Assembly: GCA_027382625.1 (NCBI GenBank)
Contig: JAJKFJ010022276.1
Coordinates: 79,406 to 143,405 of the forward strand
Source of the DNA: Tetmemena sp. SeJ-2015
Taxonomy: Eukaryota > Ciliophora > Spirotrichea > Sporadotrichida > Oxytrichidae
Length of the DNA: 64,000 bases
Direction of reading: 5' to 3'
The position numbers and the translations under genes are program-made. This document shows, piece by piece, positions 31,275 through 45,100 of the stretch (position 1 is its first letter; each line of letters starts with the position of its first letter). Below the pieces are notes generated by a model that saw nothing but the letters and a program-made list of their open reading frames with translations, searched no databases and was not told the origin of the DNA.

Positions 31275-33302
31275 TAAGAAATTCAATATAGATTTGCTAT
31301 CTTCTTATGCATGTAATTTAAAATGATGAACTCTATTCGATTTGAGCCATGAATATCTCCATAGCCCACAGTTGTGAATGTCACTTGCACTACATAGATA
31401 AAGTATATTACGTAATAATCTGTATAGATAGCCATCAGGTAGATGTCTTTGTCTTATGAATCAGGGGTGACATACCCTCCTTTATAAGGAATGAATGGTT
31501 GTCATCTATCTCAAGAGCAACAATATATGTGCTTAAATTGTTACTCTATATATAAGCAACAAAGAGACAGGCTTCAAAATGCATGATGAAGAAAATGTAG
31601 ATCATGAACTTTATAAACGCAAACCAGTCGATTGCCTGCGCCTGCTTCAACTTAGACCACTTAGCTATTGCCATTTTATAAATAAACTGTATTTTGTTTA
31701 AATTAACAATTTTAAGAATCTTTTCAAGGTTGCGGAACATCCAATTCATCTTTACATGAAAATTTAATTGAATTGGTTAAATCTTAAGGACTCTGAAGAA
31801 TTTGAAGTAGTAGAGTGCCTGCATCCTGCCAAGTGCAAACAAGTATGGCATATTAGCCAAGCAGTCCACCACAAAGAAAGACTGTATATATTTCCTGGCC
31901 AGTTTGGAGGGTTTATGCACCAACTTCTTTTCTTGGTAGAAGGCAGTTATGAACGTCAATAACTGGTCAATTATCAAGATGATGGAAAACATATTGAGTT
32001 ATCAATTACATACTCAAATGATGATGTCGATTGCCACTTCAAGCTTGAAGAACTTTTCCAGAGGCTTTAAATTGAAACTCACACTAAATTTAATTTTAAT
32101 ATAAAGTACTTCTACTACTTACCTGTAGAATACAAGCAAAATAGAAAATAGCAGAAGCATACTCTAATTAAAATCTCATCATAAACATATAAGTAATACT
32201 GCAGCCTGTGTCCCACAGAAGCTTAATTCGATTATCTGGTGGGATTATATAGCTTCCAACTATGTCATCAAAGAACACTGCGTTTGTTTATGATGTACCC
32301 TTCACTTATTCTAATTTAATTTAGCTAAAGAAAATTAGTCCTTTTAAACTTGCTTCTTTGTGAGCTGATCCTTGGATCTATCAGATTAAGAGATTAGCTA
32401 TTTACCTTTTCAAAAACCAGTTGAGAAATAAACTGATCTCGCAACCTTCCACAGATATTGAATACGCTCTATTTTCGCCTGGCCAGATGCTTGCTCCATT
32501 TTCCTTGCCTCTCTTCTCATTTCCTTCTCCAGTCGCTTTTGTTTTTCCTCAGCAGTTTCAAAGCAGAGTCTGTGAATGTACAAGCACCGTCTCTTTATAA
32601 ATTAAATTCCATAAATATTCTTATGATGTCTTCTTCTTCTTATGCTTTCTCTTTCTAGTTCTTGCTTTGGGGATTTGATGTGAAACTCCTGTGTGATTGG
32701 TTTCTAATTTTGTAAATTATTTTGAGAATGACACTATTTGATTGATATTAACACTTACCAGATTCCTTTGAGTTCATTTTTAGCTATTGGATAACACCAC
32801 CTCCTGCTCCTAATCTTTACTTATCATTTATTTCCAGCTAATTCTAAGACTATTTCCTCTGCTCAATTAGCTTTGGAGGGGTCTTGTTTTCAATCAATCC
32901 TGGCCCATTCAGGGACGAACTTATTTCAAAAGCAAATAATAACACAAATGTAAGAATGATAATTAAAATATAGCGTCAGCAGTTTTATTGGTGAAGGCAC
33001 TATAGTTATCAGTTCTGCTTCTGAAGCGAGTAGTCTCCCGCTCATCATTCTTCAGAAAATTAGTTTCCTATAACTCATCCAAAGGGAGTAAGGTTTCATC
33101 CTAAATGATTGACAGGGGAGTTCTGCTATTAATTCCTTTATAAAATTTAATTTAATTTCATTTGACTTCTATTTAAGCAATATCATTTTTTCTGTGCTAA
33201 GTTTTGATTTAGGAATGGCTTTGAGAGTGTCTCTTCTTGCACTTAGAATTTATTTCTAACTGCTGTCTTGTCATTACTCGTCCGTTTTTGAAACTTATTC
33301 AT
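27397..33302 (-). CDS. voltage/cyclic-nucleotide-type K+ channel (6TM + CNBD) with very long C-tail
   Basis: ATG 33302-33300 (MNKFQKRTSNDKTAVRNKFQ); hydrophilic N-terminus with NDERETTRFRSRTDNYSAFT; transmembrane part at about 32150-31220 including LLTFITAFYQEKKLVHKPSK, YIQSFFVVDCLANMPYLFAL and IKFMIYIFFIMHFEACLFVA. The pore reads FTTVGYGDIHGSN (selectivity filter near 31355-31375). C-linker pieces follow, then a cyclic-nucleotide-binding fold (VTEISFIQQGSVVVFDKERE, LSIIKFGEGAYI near 30540-30640). A long acidic/Gln-rich tail (KSDDEDDSEESEELPPEEF; PNGGFYGIYVDHSP; FGSPFPAASPGKLAQQKFFG) runs to a TGA at 27399-27397. It sits in the plasma or ciliary membrane. Many IESs interrupt it; their borders were not all resolved. 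The tail could belong to a second gene, as no single frame was followed throughout. Confidence 0.75.
31229..31272. repeat. (AT)22 microsatellite inside the K+ channel gene
   Basis: 44 bp of pure AT dinucleotide between the pore region and the following coding part; it must lie in an IES or intron. Confidence 0.9.
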
Positions 33303-33689
33303 TTTCAGAATACTTTGATTCTTTAATTACTGTCAAAAATAAATTACAAAATAGAATTTGAATAAAACTTTGTCTATTCCATTATAAATTAAATATACAT
33401 TTAATCCCTTTTTTCAGTAATTGATATCTCAATGCGCTCTTTAATAAATTATAGATTGGGTTTTCTTCCAACTATTATCTATTAAAAAATATATAAATCT
33501 CTATTATGAAATATTTTTAATTTAGATAAACCTGAAGTAGTAATATAGATTTGTGACTATTTATATCTAGTTCTATTTATATAATTGCAACTACTTTGTC
33601 TTAATCAAGTGCGAAAATACATGTCCCTATGGTTTAGTGTTAAAGGGAGAATTTATATTTAAATATAACCATACAATTAATTTGATACA
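33303..33689. other. spacer between divergent K+ channel and helical-repeat genes
   Basis: AT-rich, about 390 bp, head-to-head arrangement, so it should hold both upstream regions. The plus frame is open back to an ATG at 33621, which is an alternative start of the next gene. No recognisable promoter or telomere-addition motif was seen. Confidence 0.4.
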
Positions 33690-36600
33690 ATGAAAAATAA
33701 ACCTACTAATTTATCTATTAGAAATGCACAAATACTCACATCATCTCTATAAGGCAAACCAACGCAACACACTATCAAATAGGCATGTATATGCTTGAAG
33801 GTGAGCCAAGAGCGATAATTGAATTAGTAGGAATAATTTTCAGCAATATCTTATCTGAGCAGGAGATTGTTCTCTGTGAATAACTAAGAGAAGCAAACTG
33901 AATAGAGTCCCCAATAATCCTAGCGAGCTCCTCTCAATAGGAGTGCTCGCATGCAAAATTTAAAAAACAAGACTGCTCAAACTCAGTAGCAATCTGAAGC
34001 CAAATAAGAGAAAGCTTCTCCTAATATTTTTTTAAAAATTATTATCTTATTTAGTTTTAATAATTATTGCTATATTGCTTAGCCCAAGTGGAGCAGAGAT
34101 AGAGTGTTGGAATTTCAAGAAGCATAACAGGCTTCAGCAAACAACAATAGCCAAATCAAAGTCAGCAAGAGACTTCACAATTTTAAAAATATGATAACAA
34201 GTAGAGGCCCACTTAAAACTTTAGCTAATTCTCAAAGCTTATTGAAAATGCTATTCAAACCAGAGATGCTAAATAATTATCTCTACTCTGAAGAATATTA
34301 TAAAACCTTTAAATGCTAGTTATGTAAGAGACGCTGTAAATTTCTTGAATGACAACTTAGATAACAACAAGACAGTCATTAAATTTATGAATGATCTCAG
34401 CAAGGAGATGGCTAAAGTTTTAAACTAAAATTAAATCAGATCATTTATAAATAAGTGAAGGACTTAAATACAAGTAAGAGGATTGAGCCTCTATTGCAGC
34501 CTCTGGTCTAAATTTTCCTTGAGAAATACTTCCCTGACTCAATTAAAGATTTATTTCCATTTATATTATAATGACTCTTTGGAAGAGGTTAATAAATAAG
34601 GACTAAGAAAAGAGGAAATAGAGCAGATGAGACAGTTATCTATGCATTTTTTATCCTCCCTGAATGATGTGCAACTGAACATATTGCTTTTAAGCATGAG
34701 CAATTTATCTTTTAAGGTAAGTACTTTTGCATTTTTCAAGTCTTCGTTTATAAGATAAAAGTAGAAACTTGTATTAACTTGCTTTTTAGATTATAAAATA
34801 CAATGACACGCTTTGGGCCAGGATAGAGGAAGAGATACTCAGGAGATTCCAATCTCAGACAGTATCTTTTAAATTTACTATAAAATTTAAATTAACATTC
34901 TCTCAATTATTATCAGTCTTAATGAGATAAATTTCTTATTCAAGAAAATTTCTCTTTATCAAAGTAAATAAAAGCTTTTCTGAATTTGTAAAGCAGTATC
35001 TGGGTTTCTGTTCAGCTAATAGCTTCAAGCTTTCAGTAAAGCGCAAAAGGGCTCTACATAACTGTGGGAGCATCATGCGAAGCAATTCAATAAGCATATA
35101 TCAGAATTTGACACTCTGACCTGCCTCATCGCAATTAACTCCTTCGGCAAGTCTGAATCTACTTCTACAAATTAATAATTATAAGTAGTAAATGAAAAAT
35201 ACTCTTCTCTTTAACTGATCCTGGAAAAGACAAAATCCTATATACGAGAGAAAGCCAATGATTTTTCATTAGGTGAGGTAAGTTTTAGCTGTTTATGAGA
35301 GAAATGTTATGACAATTAAGTACACAAGTTTATGTTTTGTTGTTAAATTACGTATCTAGATAATACTGGCGATTTCAGCATTTGCTATTGAGATTTCTCA
35401 GAAGACAAGGAAAGCTATTCATCATGATGATGTCTAAGAAGTTTTTGAAATAATTGCAGTCCCTTTGTTCAATTCCAATAATGATTATTATAGTCTTTTG
35501 CATTATATTTTGATTGTTGAGGTTCTACAGCGGCGACTAGTCAGAAAAGAGAGAAGGAGGCAAGCTCGTTAACTCATCTACTAACTAAGCAGAGTTTGAG
35601 GCTAACAGTATTAGGTCAATCTCAACCATCATCTGGGCTTATTCAAAAGTAAACTGCAATAAACATGGACCTTGCAAGACAAAATGTTTATTCTTTCTTG
35701 TAGATGATATAGATATTTTAAGACTCTGATTGATCAGGTAGCCAAATTTACGATTAAGAACTCGCACTCCTATGTCAAGAAAGATTACAGCATCAAGGAA
35801 ATACAAGCAGTCATACTCATCACCAAGTGCTTCGTAACCATGAGTGCAAATAATCCAATCGATTTCTAAAACTTTGAAATAGTTAATGATGTCTTCCAGT
35901 ATCTTATATATTTACTCTAAGTGCTTGTGATAGTGTATATAAGATTATTTGAATTATCTGTCGAGGAATCCAAAGATAATTTTCAACTTAAGGTGGAATG
36001 ACTTCAATTAAGTATTCTATATATTTAAATTTAAAGTTCGATATTTCATTAATATACTTTATTATTTTGTAAGTCCAATTTAGGCAAGATAATAGTATTT
36101 TCTTGATAGCCAATTTATATTTTCTATTTTGATTAGTTTGTGTAAATAATGTTCGCGACAGCTCATGATCTGGGTATGAGTTTCAAAGGTATGGTAGAGA
36201 TCTGTATGAAGAGCTTCGAAGATCGACTGCAAAACGATTACTTATAAATTTAAATATAATTAATAAATAATATCTAGATTTTGAGGATGAGAAGGTGATA
36301 AAAGCACTGACATCATTTGCGATGCTTCTTTGTAATTCTGAGCGATATGTGGAGGACAAGATATTCTGGAATGAGACTCTGAGAGTTCTTGTTGCTAAGA
36401 TTAATCTCCAAAAGTTGGACATATTCCTACTCAATAACTTCCTATGGTCTATTGCAAAGATGAAGAACTACACAGATGAGCAATTTTAATGAGTACTAAT
36501 TTACTTGAATTTCATTTTTGTAGCAAACTATCCCTAAGAGTTCAAAGAGAATCTGCTGCAAATTATCAAAGTCAATATGGGAGATATAACTCGCCACAAG

Positions 36601-37207
36601 AACCAGGAAGGGGAAAAGACTTTCAAATTTAAAATATATTTAATTGAATTTATTAAATAGCTTGTATAATGTTAGTAAATTTAAATTATTTTGCATATAC
36701 AGACTTTCATGGCAAATTTAATGTGGAGTTTGGAGTTCTTGGGAGTAGAAGACTCTAAATTAATCTTATTTTTTGTTTGAGACGAAGCTTTCTTCGACCT
36801 ATTAGTTCCATTGATGGAGAGGCACGTGAATCACCTGAGTTTTGACTCTTTCTTCTCAGTAGTTCCTTACCTCACTAAATTAGTCCACAAACCTTAGGCC
36901 AAAGAGTGGATCAGATATCACACAATTCAGATGTAATTTAACACAAAAATATAATTAAAATGTAGCAAATAGCTCGATTAATTATAAAAGTCCTCTTTTG
37001 AGAGAAATAAATTTGCACTTTCAAACTTTTAACATTCCTGTTAATTATTTAATTATAAGATTTGTTTTTTCTTTTTGTCAATACATGAACACGAAGTATC
37101 AGAATGCAATAGATAATCAAACATGCAACATAGAATTGAAGCACAAAAAGAAGCTAGATGAGTGCTTTGCCGCTTGCTAGCCTTTTCTTAATTAATCAAA
37201 TTAGTGA
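33690..37207 (+). CDS. large helical-repeat protein (FASTK/OPR-like appearance), unknown
   Basis: The probable start is ATG 33690 (MKNKPTNLSIRNAQILTSSL); the frame is also open from ATG 33621. TGA 37205-37207. A basic, Gln-rich N-terminus (YLSRRLFSVNNQEKQTEQSP), possibly an organellar presequence, leads into PKWSRDRVLEFQEAQQ after the IES at 34014-34080. A series of paired helices follows: SYVRDAVNFLNDNLDNNKTV; QMRQLSMHFLSSLNDVQLNI; SEFDTLTCLIAINSFGKSES; ILAISAFAIEISQKTRKAIH; KEIQAVILITKCFVTMSANN; KALTSFAMLLCNSERYVEDK; and DIFLLNNFLWSIAKMKNYTD. A basic C-terminus follows (QYMNTKYQNAIDNQTCNIEL). The repeated 'F/L-A...W-A/S-x-A' helix pattern resembles mitochondrial RNA-processing FASTK/OPR proteins (inference). 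IESs at 34014-34080 and 36236-36280 are placed; others near 34720, 35280, 35640, 36480 and 36620 are apparent. Confidence 0.55.
34014..34080. other. IES, pointer GCTT
   Basis: GCTT at 34014-34017 and 34077-34080 around an AT-rich spacer. Removal of 63 bases joins SEAKQEKA to QPKWSRDRVLEF. Confidence 0.8.
36236..36280. other. IES, pointer GATT, no GT-AG ends
   Basis: GATT at 36236-36239 and 36277-36280. The segment has no GT start, so it cannot be a canonical intron. Removal of 41 bases joins KSFEDRLQND to FEDEKVIKALTSF. This is the clearest demonstration in the window that the insertions are IESs. Confidence 0.92.
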
Positions 37208-37282
37208 CTAAAATAAAGTATCAGTCATCACACACTGGTAACTCCAAATTAGGTGGCTCATTAGTTTTGTTAGTAAATAAAA

Positions 37283-38700
37283 ATGTCTTAAACTCAGGAG
37301 ACCTATGTGACGACTACAGAGATTTATATCTTAGTGGGCATATACTTCGCTTCCATTCTGGGCTTCATGGCTGCCTACACTTCCATCCATAGGTCTCTTG
37401 AAAACAAAGCCTTCAATTTGAGATATCAAAGTGAAGATTTAATGTTAAATATGATAAATGATGAAATATATTTTTGGAGTAAGATGAGCAGTCAGAGAAT
37501 ATAAAAGAGTACGCATCGTGGACATCGCAAGCAAAGGCGGACTTTATATCTAGGATTACCTCCTAAATTCATGCTTTTGTATCTATCTCACTTGCTATCA
37601 AGGCCTTATTCTTTACTTGGTAAGTTCAATAAAGAAATCAAGAGACAAACTCTTAATGAAGAATTTATTATCTCTCTGAATAGTCAGGCTTAATTATTTC
37701 CCGTAGTGTAGAGCCAGGGCATGAGAATGAAGGATACTCAAACTTTTTCGTTTCAGACTACTGCTTAATGAAGCAGTCAAGCGTTTGGCAACTTGTTACT
37801 CTTTGCTTTACAGCTGGATACTTAACTTTTGATAAACTCTATAATTAAATACTTAAAAAATTAAAATACTTTGAGATTAATAGTTTATAAATGTATAATC
37901 TAAGTTTACTTACATCTGTTACGCTAAAATGTAATCCAAATTTTCCATATTAAACTTCTCAGATAAGAGTAAAGCAAGCTCCAAACTCAAACTTATATCC
38001 ATCACGTTTGTGGCATCACAGATATTTAAATTTCATCTTAATTATCAAATTTTAAACAGGGTTTATCTTTGCAATAATCTATGGACCGGGTGGCGCCCTA
38101 ATTATTTCAGTAACCAGTATTTAAAGGCTAATATGTTATTTAGAACGTGTTGCTGATAAATGAGCTGTCGACTTTCTTTTTGAATTACCGCTAATTCTTT
38201 TTGGTGTTTAAGTAAACTGACTCACCCTGGTACACACGAAACGCAGTTGCCTTTGCCATAATTTTCTTCTTAGCGAGGATCGTGTTCAACACCATAGTTG
38301 CAATTTGGATATGGAAGGCGCTCTGGTTAACAATAAAAGATAATGGAAATGGAGTAAGTCATAACAAATTATCTCAATGTCAAGTGTTAATCTAAATATA
38401 GGCATTGGATATTCCGTTGTGGAGACTGGCCATTGGACTTTACCTAATTGGCCTTTTTGGAGTCATCTACTTGCTATAAATTATTTTATTAAGTTTCATA
38501 GTATGTCTTGTTGCTAAACTACTACTGGTTCTTGGGAATAATAAAGCATGCAAGTAGGAACATCCGTAAAAAGAGCGAGAGCAAGGACAGTCCCAAGAAA
38601 TCAAGTGGGAAAGAGCAAGATCAAGAGGAAGAGGAGTAAAAGCCTCTCCTAAATTAGTAAGATATTAAAATTATTTAAATATTTTAGGCAGGAATGAAAA
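37283..38700 (+). CDS. TLC-domain multi-pass membrane protein (TMEM56/TLCD type)
   Basis: ATG 37283 (MSQTQETYVTTTEIYILVGI). First helix YILVGIYFASILGFMAAYTS. After the IES at 37434-37485 comes EDEQSENIKEYASWTSQAK, then ISRITSQIHAFVSISLAIKA, the Trp...His start of a TLC domain. EPGHENEGYSNFFVSDYCLM and VWQLVTLCFTAGYLTFDK follow. Later helices are YTRNAVAFAIIFFLARIVFN, WIWKALWLTIKDNGNG and LWRLAIGLYLIGLFGVIYLL, ending LLNYYWFLGIIKHASRNIRK and a charged tail (KDSPKKSSGKEQDQEEEE). TLC proteins act in ER/plasma-membrane lipid handling (ceramide synthase relatives); no catalytic claim is made. The stop is uncertain: after EEEE the frame stays open into AT-rich DNA, so the end given is approximate. 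Confidence 0.75.
37434..37485. other. IES, pointer AAGAT
   Basis: AAGAT at 37434-37438 and 37481-37485. Removal of 47 bases joins NLRYQSED to EQSENIKEYASW. Confidence 0.88.
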
Positions 38701-39163
38701 TTATAATGAGAGAATTAAAGACACTCTAATCAATAAAAACTCATAAGAATATTATGCCTCCAATAAATTAATAATTTGATTTACATCTAATCCATAAAAA
38801 TAATAACGCAATTGTTAAATAAAAATCAAAATAACAAAAGATAGAACATTATTAACAACACATAAAAAATTTCGAATCTCAAAATAAAATATTGATCTCC
38901 TTATCTTCAACATATATTTATTTGGCTTAAGTATTTATTTTGAGATTTGATGCTTTTTAATTGAAATAAAATAACTAAGATAGTTTTACAGTTAGAAAAT
39001 ATTTAACTAAATCTCTTAAATAAAAAAGATGGAAATGAATTATAAAATAAGAATCTATAGGATTTGAAATAATTATTATAATTAAATATTTTGGAAACGT
39101 AGATCTGTGACTGCAGTTTATAAGAAAAACCATGTTTGCTTGGAGCCTTAAATAAAGAATTAA
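38701..39163. other. AT-rich spacer, start of the gene-poor half
   Basis: Poly-A/T-rich sequence with no coding signal on either strand. Composition changes clearly here from the gene-dense left half. Confidence 0.6.
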
Positions 39164-42100
39164 ATGCAATACTTCAAAAAAGACTTTCCATTTTGTTTTG
39201 CTATTAGTCTACTTACTATTTGAAGGTAAAATAATTACAAGTTTTTACTTTGTAATTTATAGTTTCAGTGAAAAGCCATGGTTATGAGAGTCTAATTTAA
39301 TCTGCACAAGATATTTTAACATTTTAATATATAAATCGAATTAAAAATGATACTTAATCAACTGATCAACAGAATTAAGAAAATTATATAATTAGATAAA
39401 ATGTCAAATTTCTAGACCAATAAGATGTAAATCAAAATAACTGGAACAAATTTTGCCAAATAGAAAACTGCTAGAGACCTGTTGTTTTATTTTTACCTCA
39501 AATTCATACAGCTATCTGTATTTCAATTTATAATATAAAATTATCTAATGCAGAATACCGTGATTAACTCTGTCAGCAATATGACAATTATCAGGAGTAA
39601 AGTATTCATTTTTAAATCATCTATTATTGCTTACTCTGATAAATCATTTTTACAAATTAAATATCAATAAATTAGAAAATGTTAATCATATTATTAAGAA
39701 TCCTTATTTTATTGTAATAAAGATTAAGAATATTATGAAGATCAAATTGCTCATTTTAATTTGATATTCTGAATACTCTTTCACAACAGATTTCTTTGAA
39801 CAACCCAGTGGAAGTTTATATAGCCCAAAATGAATGGCTAAAATACAATTTGACCTAACCCCGATGCTTCTAAGGAGTTGTTATCTCTAATTTAATAATT
39901 CCTAACTGGTTTGAGCTTTAATGTGTCAATGACGGCTCTAATCTCAGAATCAAAAATATTACAATTTCTGAGACATATGGAAGTCAGCAACCAATCTATC
40001 TATTGTTAAACAAAATTTATTTTAATGAGAAGGGAATTTAAAAATCTATTGTTTTATTAAATACTAATTTCGAATTACTTCATTAACCCAGAAGTTAAAT
40101 TAAAAAATTAAATGAAAGATTTAATTTAGAAATTTATTACTTTAGATAAATGTGAGAAAAAATAATTGAATATCTTAAAAAGTAAAATTAATAGCTGCTT
40201 TTATGAAATTAAGATTTATTTTATGCATTATTTTTTAACGTATTACCAAAACAGTTAGCAATCTATTATACCTGCAACTTATTTTATTTTTAATCTTAAA
40301 TTTTTTAGGTCTTTAAGGAACTATAAGGATCAGGTTCTAAGATTTTAAATTTCTTTAAAAAAATTTCAATTAACTCTCAAAAAATTTAAGAAATTTCTAA
40401 TTGAGAAAAAATACCTTCCTATAATTATGAAGAGAACTTCTTGAGGCTGATTTCTATAAATCTCTCTCAAGGAGAGATTTACCTTTAGAGGATAATTTCA
40501 GTATTTTTCTTTTTAATCTATGTGAGTTTTATCATCTCTATAAAAACCTACTACTTCAAAATTTTTTGATAGAAGGGAATAATTTTTGATAAAATAAAGT
40601 TTAAATTAAAATTATTTAATAGAAGTTGTAAACACATAATTTCCAAACATCACATTTGCAATAACTTATCAAGGGAGCAATCGAATAATAGCAACTTCCT
40701 ACCTTACATCTTCTCAATTTACCTAGTCCCCTATAATGACAATAGAATAAATTTATACAGACTAAGATGCATATTCAGGAGCTTTGATAATAATCATAAT
40801 GAACAATATAAAATTAAATTAATAGTTTAAAAAGTTTGGCTATATAATATTTTTATAATAAGCTTAGCTAATTTTAAACTTAAGGTTTGTTTTATTATAT
40901 TTTAAACATATTTTTATTTTTTAATATAAAGGAAAATTTGTTTAAATGAAGTTTTATTGTTTATCTCGAAACAATTTAAAAAAATTCTTCACTTAAAAAA
41001 TTTTCTTAAAGAAAGTTAAAAAAATTTAATCCAAAAAATTAAAAATTATAATTAATTCATGATTAAATACTGAGTTTATTTACAAATTAGCTAAATAAAA
41101 AGCTACTTATATATAATTATAACCTTATTAAAAAAGTTATTTCAAAATAATTATGGTAGCTCTATCATTTAGTGATAAAATTTTTTTAATTTGCATTCAC
41201 TAAAATAAATCAGGTATACAATAAAAATTACTAAAATTAAAATTTGTAAGAATTTATTTTTTTAACACTATTGATATAGTAGTTGAGAGTAATATTTTCT
41301 TCAGTTATTGATATGAGCTCTGTCAGCTTCGCAATCATTACTTACTTTTAAAAAAATATATTTTTAATAAATTTAAAGCCTAATAAATTAAAATATTTAA
41401 AATCAAGATAAATTTGAATCTCGAAAATAGATAAATAATCAGTTCATTTTTTGTAATATTTGATAAAATTGTTTAATTGTAGTTACAGAAAATTATTACC
41501 TATATCCTCAATAATCAGCTTATATATGGAGCAATTTCAATGAATATTTTATCTGCAACTTATTGAGATTATTTCAAGTATACATACTATGATATCATTG
41601 CCATAAATAAATTTGAATTATTTTCTTTATTCTTTTTGACATTTATATTACAATAATTGAATTTCCAATAGATATAAAATTATTTCCCAACACAACGATA
41701 ACATCAGACAGTATTTCAAGCTTCAGCGAATCTTCCTCTTAGAAACTAACTCTCGATATACTATTTTATATTTTCTCAAGTTAGCAACCTATCCAGTAAT
41801 ATTGAAAGACTCCTACATCATTCACATTAAAAATTATAAATTTCAAATTATTTTTAAAATTTAATATATATTAAATAATTAAAAAATAAAAAATTGATTT
41901 TAATTTTCTGTTTTTGAATTAAAGGCCTAATTTTAAGAAAAGAAAATGAAAATTAAGCTTAAGAATGACTTAAAATAATACCATTTAATAACTATAATAA
42001 ATCAAATTCAGGTTATAGATTGTGAATTTGCCAATTTATTCTTCCCTTCTTATGAAGCCTAATCAGAGTTTCATTAGGACACAGCTGATCCTAATTTATC

Positions 42101-45100
42101 AATTAAGCAAATGCTGATACTGCCTTCTCTTGGATTTCTAGGTCATAATCCATACCAGTCCTTTAAAGCACTCATTCTCCTTCTCATTACTGATATAAAT
42201 TTTAAAAATAGTAGGCCGCTTAGGGTGGGAAATGACCGATGTATCTCCCTAATCTTCTTAAAACAGATTTAGTTCCTCTACTTGAACCCTCGATTTAGAG
42301 ATTTTCTAATTTTATATATTAAATTTAAACTTTTTAGCAATCATAAATTATGTATACGAAGACACTTCTATATATTTGTAGTAAACTTTCCAGACAATTT
42401 TCAATAATTTTGTTTATTTTTTTCTCTCTCTCTCTCTCTCTCTATTTTAAATTAAAATATTACCTGTAATCTTTATTATTTTGCAAGTAAGTAAAGGAGT
42501 TTATTTAAAAATATAATGCTTAATATTTCATTCTGATAATTAGCAACTTTCAATTACCTCGCTATTAGGTTTAGGAAGGCAGCTTAACTCCAATAATAAG
42601 ATTTTACAATAGCAATAAAACAGAAATCCAAAAAGGAATTATAGAAATGTCGCCGCTAGTTTAGATCCAAAAAATTGAATTTTTCCAGGTTTCTTATACA
42701 AAGATCAAAACTTATACTTCCAGTGACATCCATATTATATAAATATTTAATATTCATCACTCTATTAGTTAACATAGCTCAGCTCGCTCAATCTACTGAC
42801 TCGATAAACTTGGTCTCTAGCTCAAGCTTGAATTAGTCAACAGATACAATATAGTGCTTTCTTACTAATATTATTTAAATCTGATCAATAATTATGTTTA
42901 GAAAAATTTCAATATATTTTTATTCAATTTATTTTGAGCTTAGAACAAAATATATTTAATAAATTATGAATGGTCTTTCTTTAAGACGTATAAACTTTAA
43001 GATTTTACCAGATTTTAGCTTTATATTCTAGAAATTTAAGGAAGTTTGAAATATTTTATAAAGCTTTTAAAAATAGAATGTTAAATATTCATTCATATAA
43101 ATACCTTTTTAATTCTTAAAATAATAATTTATCGACCATTTATTTTCTAAAGTATCAATAAAACTAAATTTAAATTTCTTCAAATTAATTGGAAAATAGA
43201 AAATTTTTTTTTTAAGTGAAAAATCTTTCTAAAATTTTTTTTTTAAATTCTTCTTCTATCTTTTTTGTTATATATTTATTCTACGAATGTTTAAAAATAG
43301 ATGCAATCTTAAAATTTTTTAATATATACTCTTTAGGAATTTTAAACAGATAGAGTGTTATATACTTTCATAAAATATCTCAACTTAATTTCCCAATAAT
43401 TTTTCCTTATCATAACTATAAATAATTTATAAAATTCACTTTAAAATATAATAGATTTACACTACTATTAAAATTTAAACGATTAAATTTGTATTTTTAT
43501 GATTTAAAAATAATTCTTTTGAATATATAGCATATTACATCTAAATTATAGTTAAAAGAATTTTAAATCCACAATATTAAATCGTGAAATCTTATTTCAT
43601 TTAATTAAATCTATAGATTTAATTCATATTTATATTTACATTTATTTCAATTTTAATTCAATGAAGAACAAAATAAAATAAATTATTAAGCTTATTTTTA
43701 ATCAACTTTTTTTAAAAATCAATTAAAATCCCATCCTAAATTTCCCACTATAAATATCTTTTTGTAGCAAGCAATATTAGATATAAATAGAGTAGTTAAA
43801 AATAGTTTGTCATATCTAAATTTCAGAAAATCTTGCTTAAGCAAAAGCTCTTAACAATTTAAAATTTAGGATTTATGACCTAAAGTAAAAGCTCAAATAT
43901 AATTTTTAGAATAATGATTAAAAGAAAATCTAATGTTTAATTTTAGAGCGAGTATGTTATCATTAAATTATATTAGTTGTTAATGAAGGATAAATTAAAA
44001 TGTTTTGAACATAAACTGGCTTGGAGCAAGGAACCGATATTTACTTGCAATACTTTGCCTTTAGTATACGGAGACTACTCTGAAGGAACTCTATTTAGTA
44101 TTCAATTTTATTTAAAAGGAGTTGAGTGTTTTTATTGAAAGGTCTATGAAATATGTTGAACTCAGAAGCCGCACTAAAGCAATTGAATTTTCAAGTTAGA
44201 TCTAATTACCTCTAGAATAATCGCATTTCCAAAAATTGGTAGGGGTTAATTAGAACAATAGATTTGCTTAAAATAACTTAGGGAACTTTGGCTATGAGAA
44301 GGAAGTTAAGCTACTAAATTTTCTTTTCTCTTCTTGCGAGGTATTTTATTTTATGCGAGATAGTAAATATTCTTTTTGAATTTACGTTACTTAAAAGTAC
44401 CATCTAAAACTGTATTGATCCAAATCCAGTAAATATGTAAGACTATTTTTTGTTTTTTCTTCTGACTTTCTAATCAACTCAAATTGTTTCTCCGCTCTAA
44501 TAAGAGAAACCTTTCACAACTTATTATGTATCGCAATAGGGTTTACTCATCTGCTCAGGTACAGGCAAATTAATGTTGATATTACTATTTATGACCTACG
44601 GAATTGCTTCTTTAATTTTATATAATACCTTAAATCTTTTGATTTTAATAGCTTAAATATAATTAATCCTTGAAACAAACACATTTCTTTTTAATAAAGC
44701 AAAATACCTAAATTTGTGAGCAATATTTTTTTATTCAAGATAGTTTTAAAAATAAGAAATCATTTAAAATAGAGTAATCATTAAATTAAGAGCGAAACAG
44801 ATAATCAGAAAGCTTTTAAAATTGAAATATTACTTTATGATTAATTAAAAAATAAAACTCTATTTTTTTTCTTAAGTTTCATATTTTTTAGATAGCATAA
44901 AATACGTTTTCTTTTTACTTAATTAGTTATTCTCTCTTTGATCGTGAAATAAATATTTTTATAAATCTGAATTTTTCAGAACATGTTTTTTAAAAATTGA
45001 AGCAAGCTCTGTCATTTTAATTCTAAAAAATAAAAATATTCCTTAACTTTGTTATTGCAATTTCTTACACTCCGAGCAAACCTTTGTATGGTCAAATTTT

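Noticed and set aside
33925..33955. Hairpin GCGAGC...GCTCGC as a structured RNA or terminator
   Set aside because: It lies within the open N-terminal frame of the helical-repeat gene; a short stem of this size is expected by chance.
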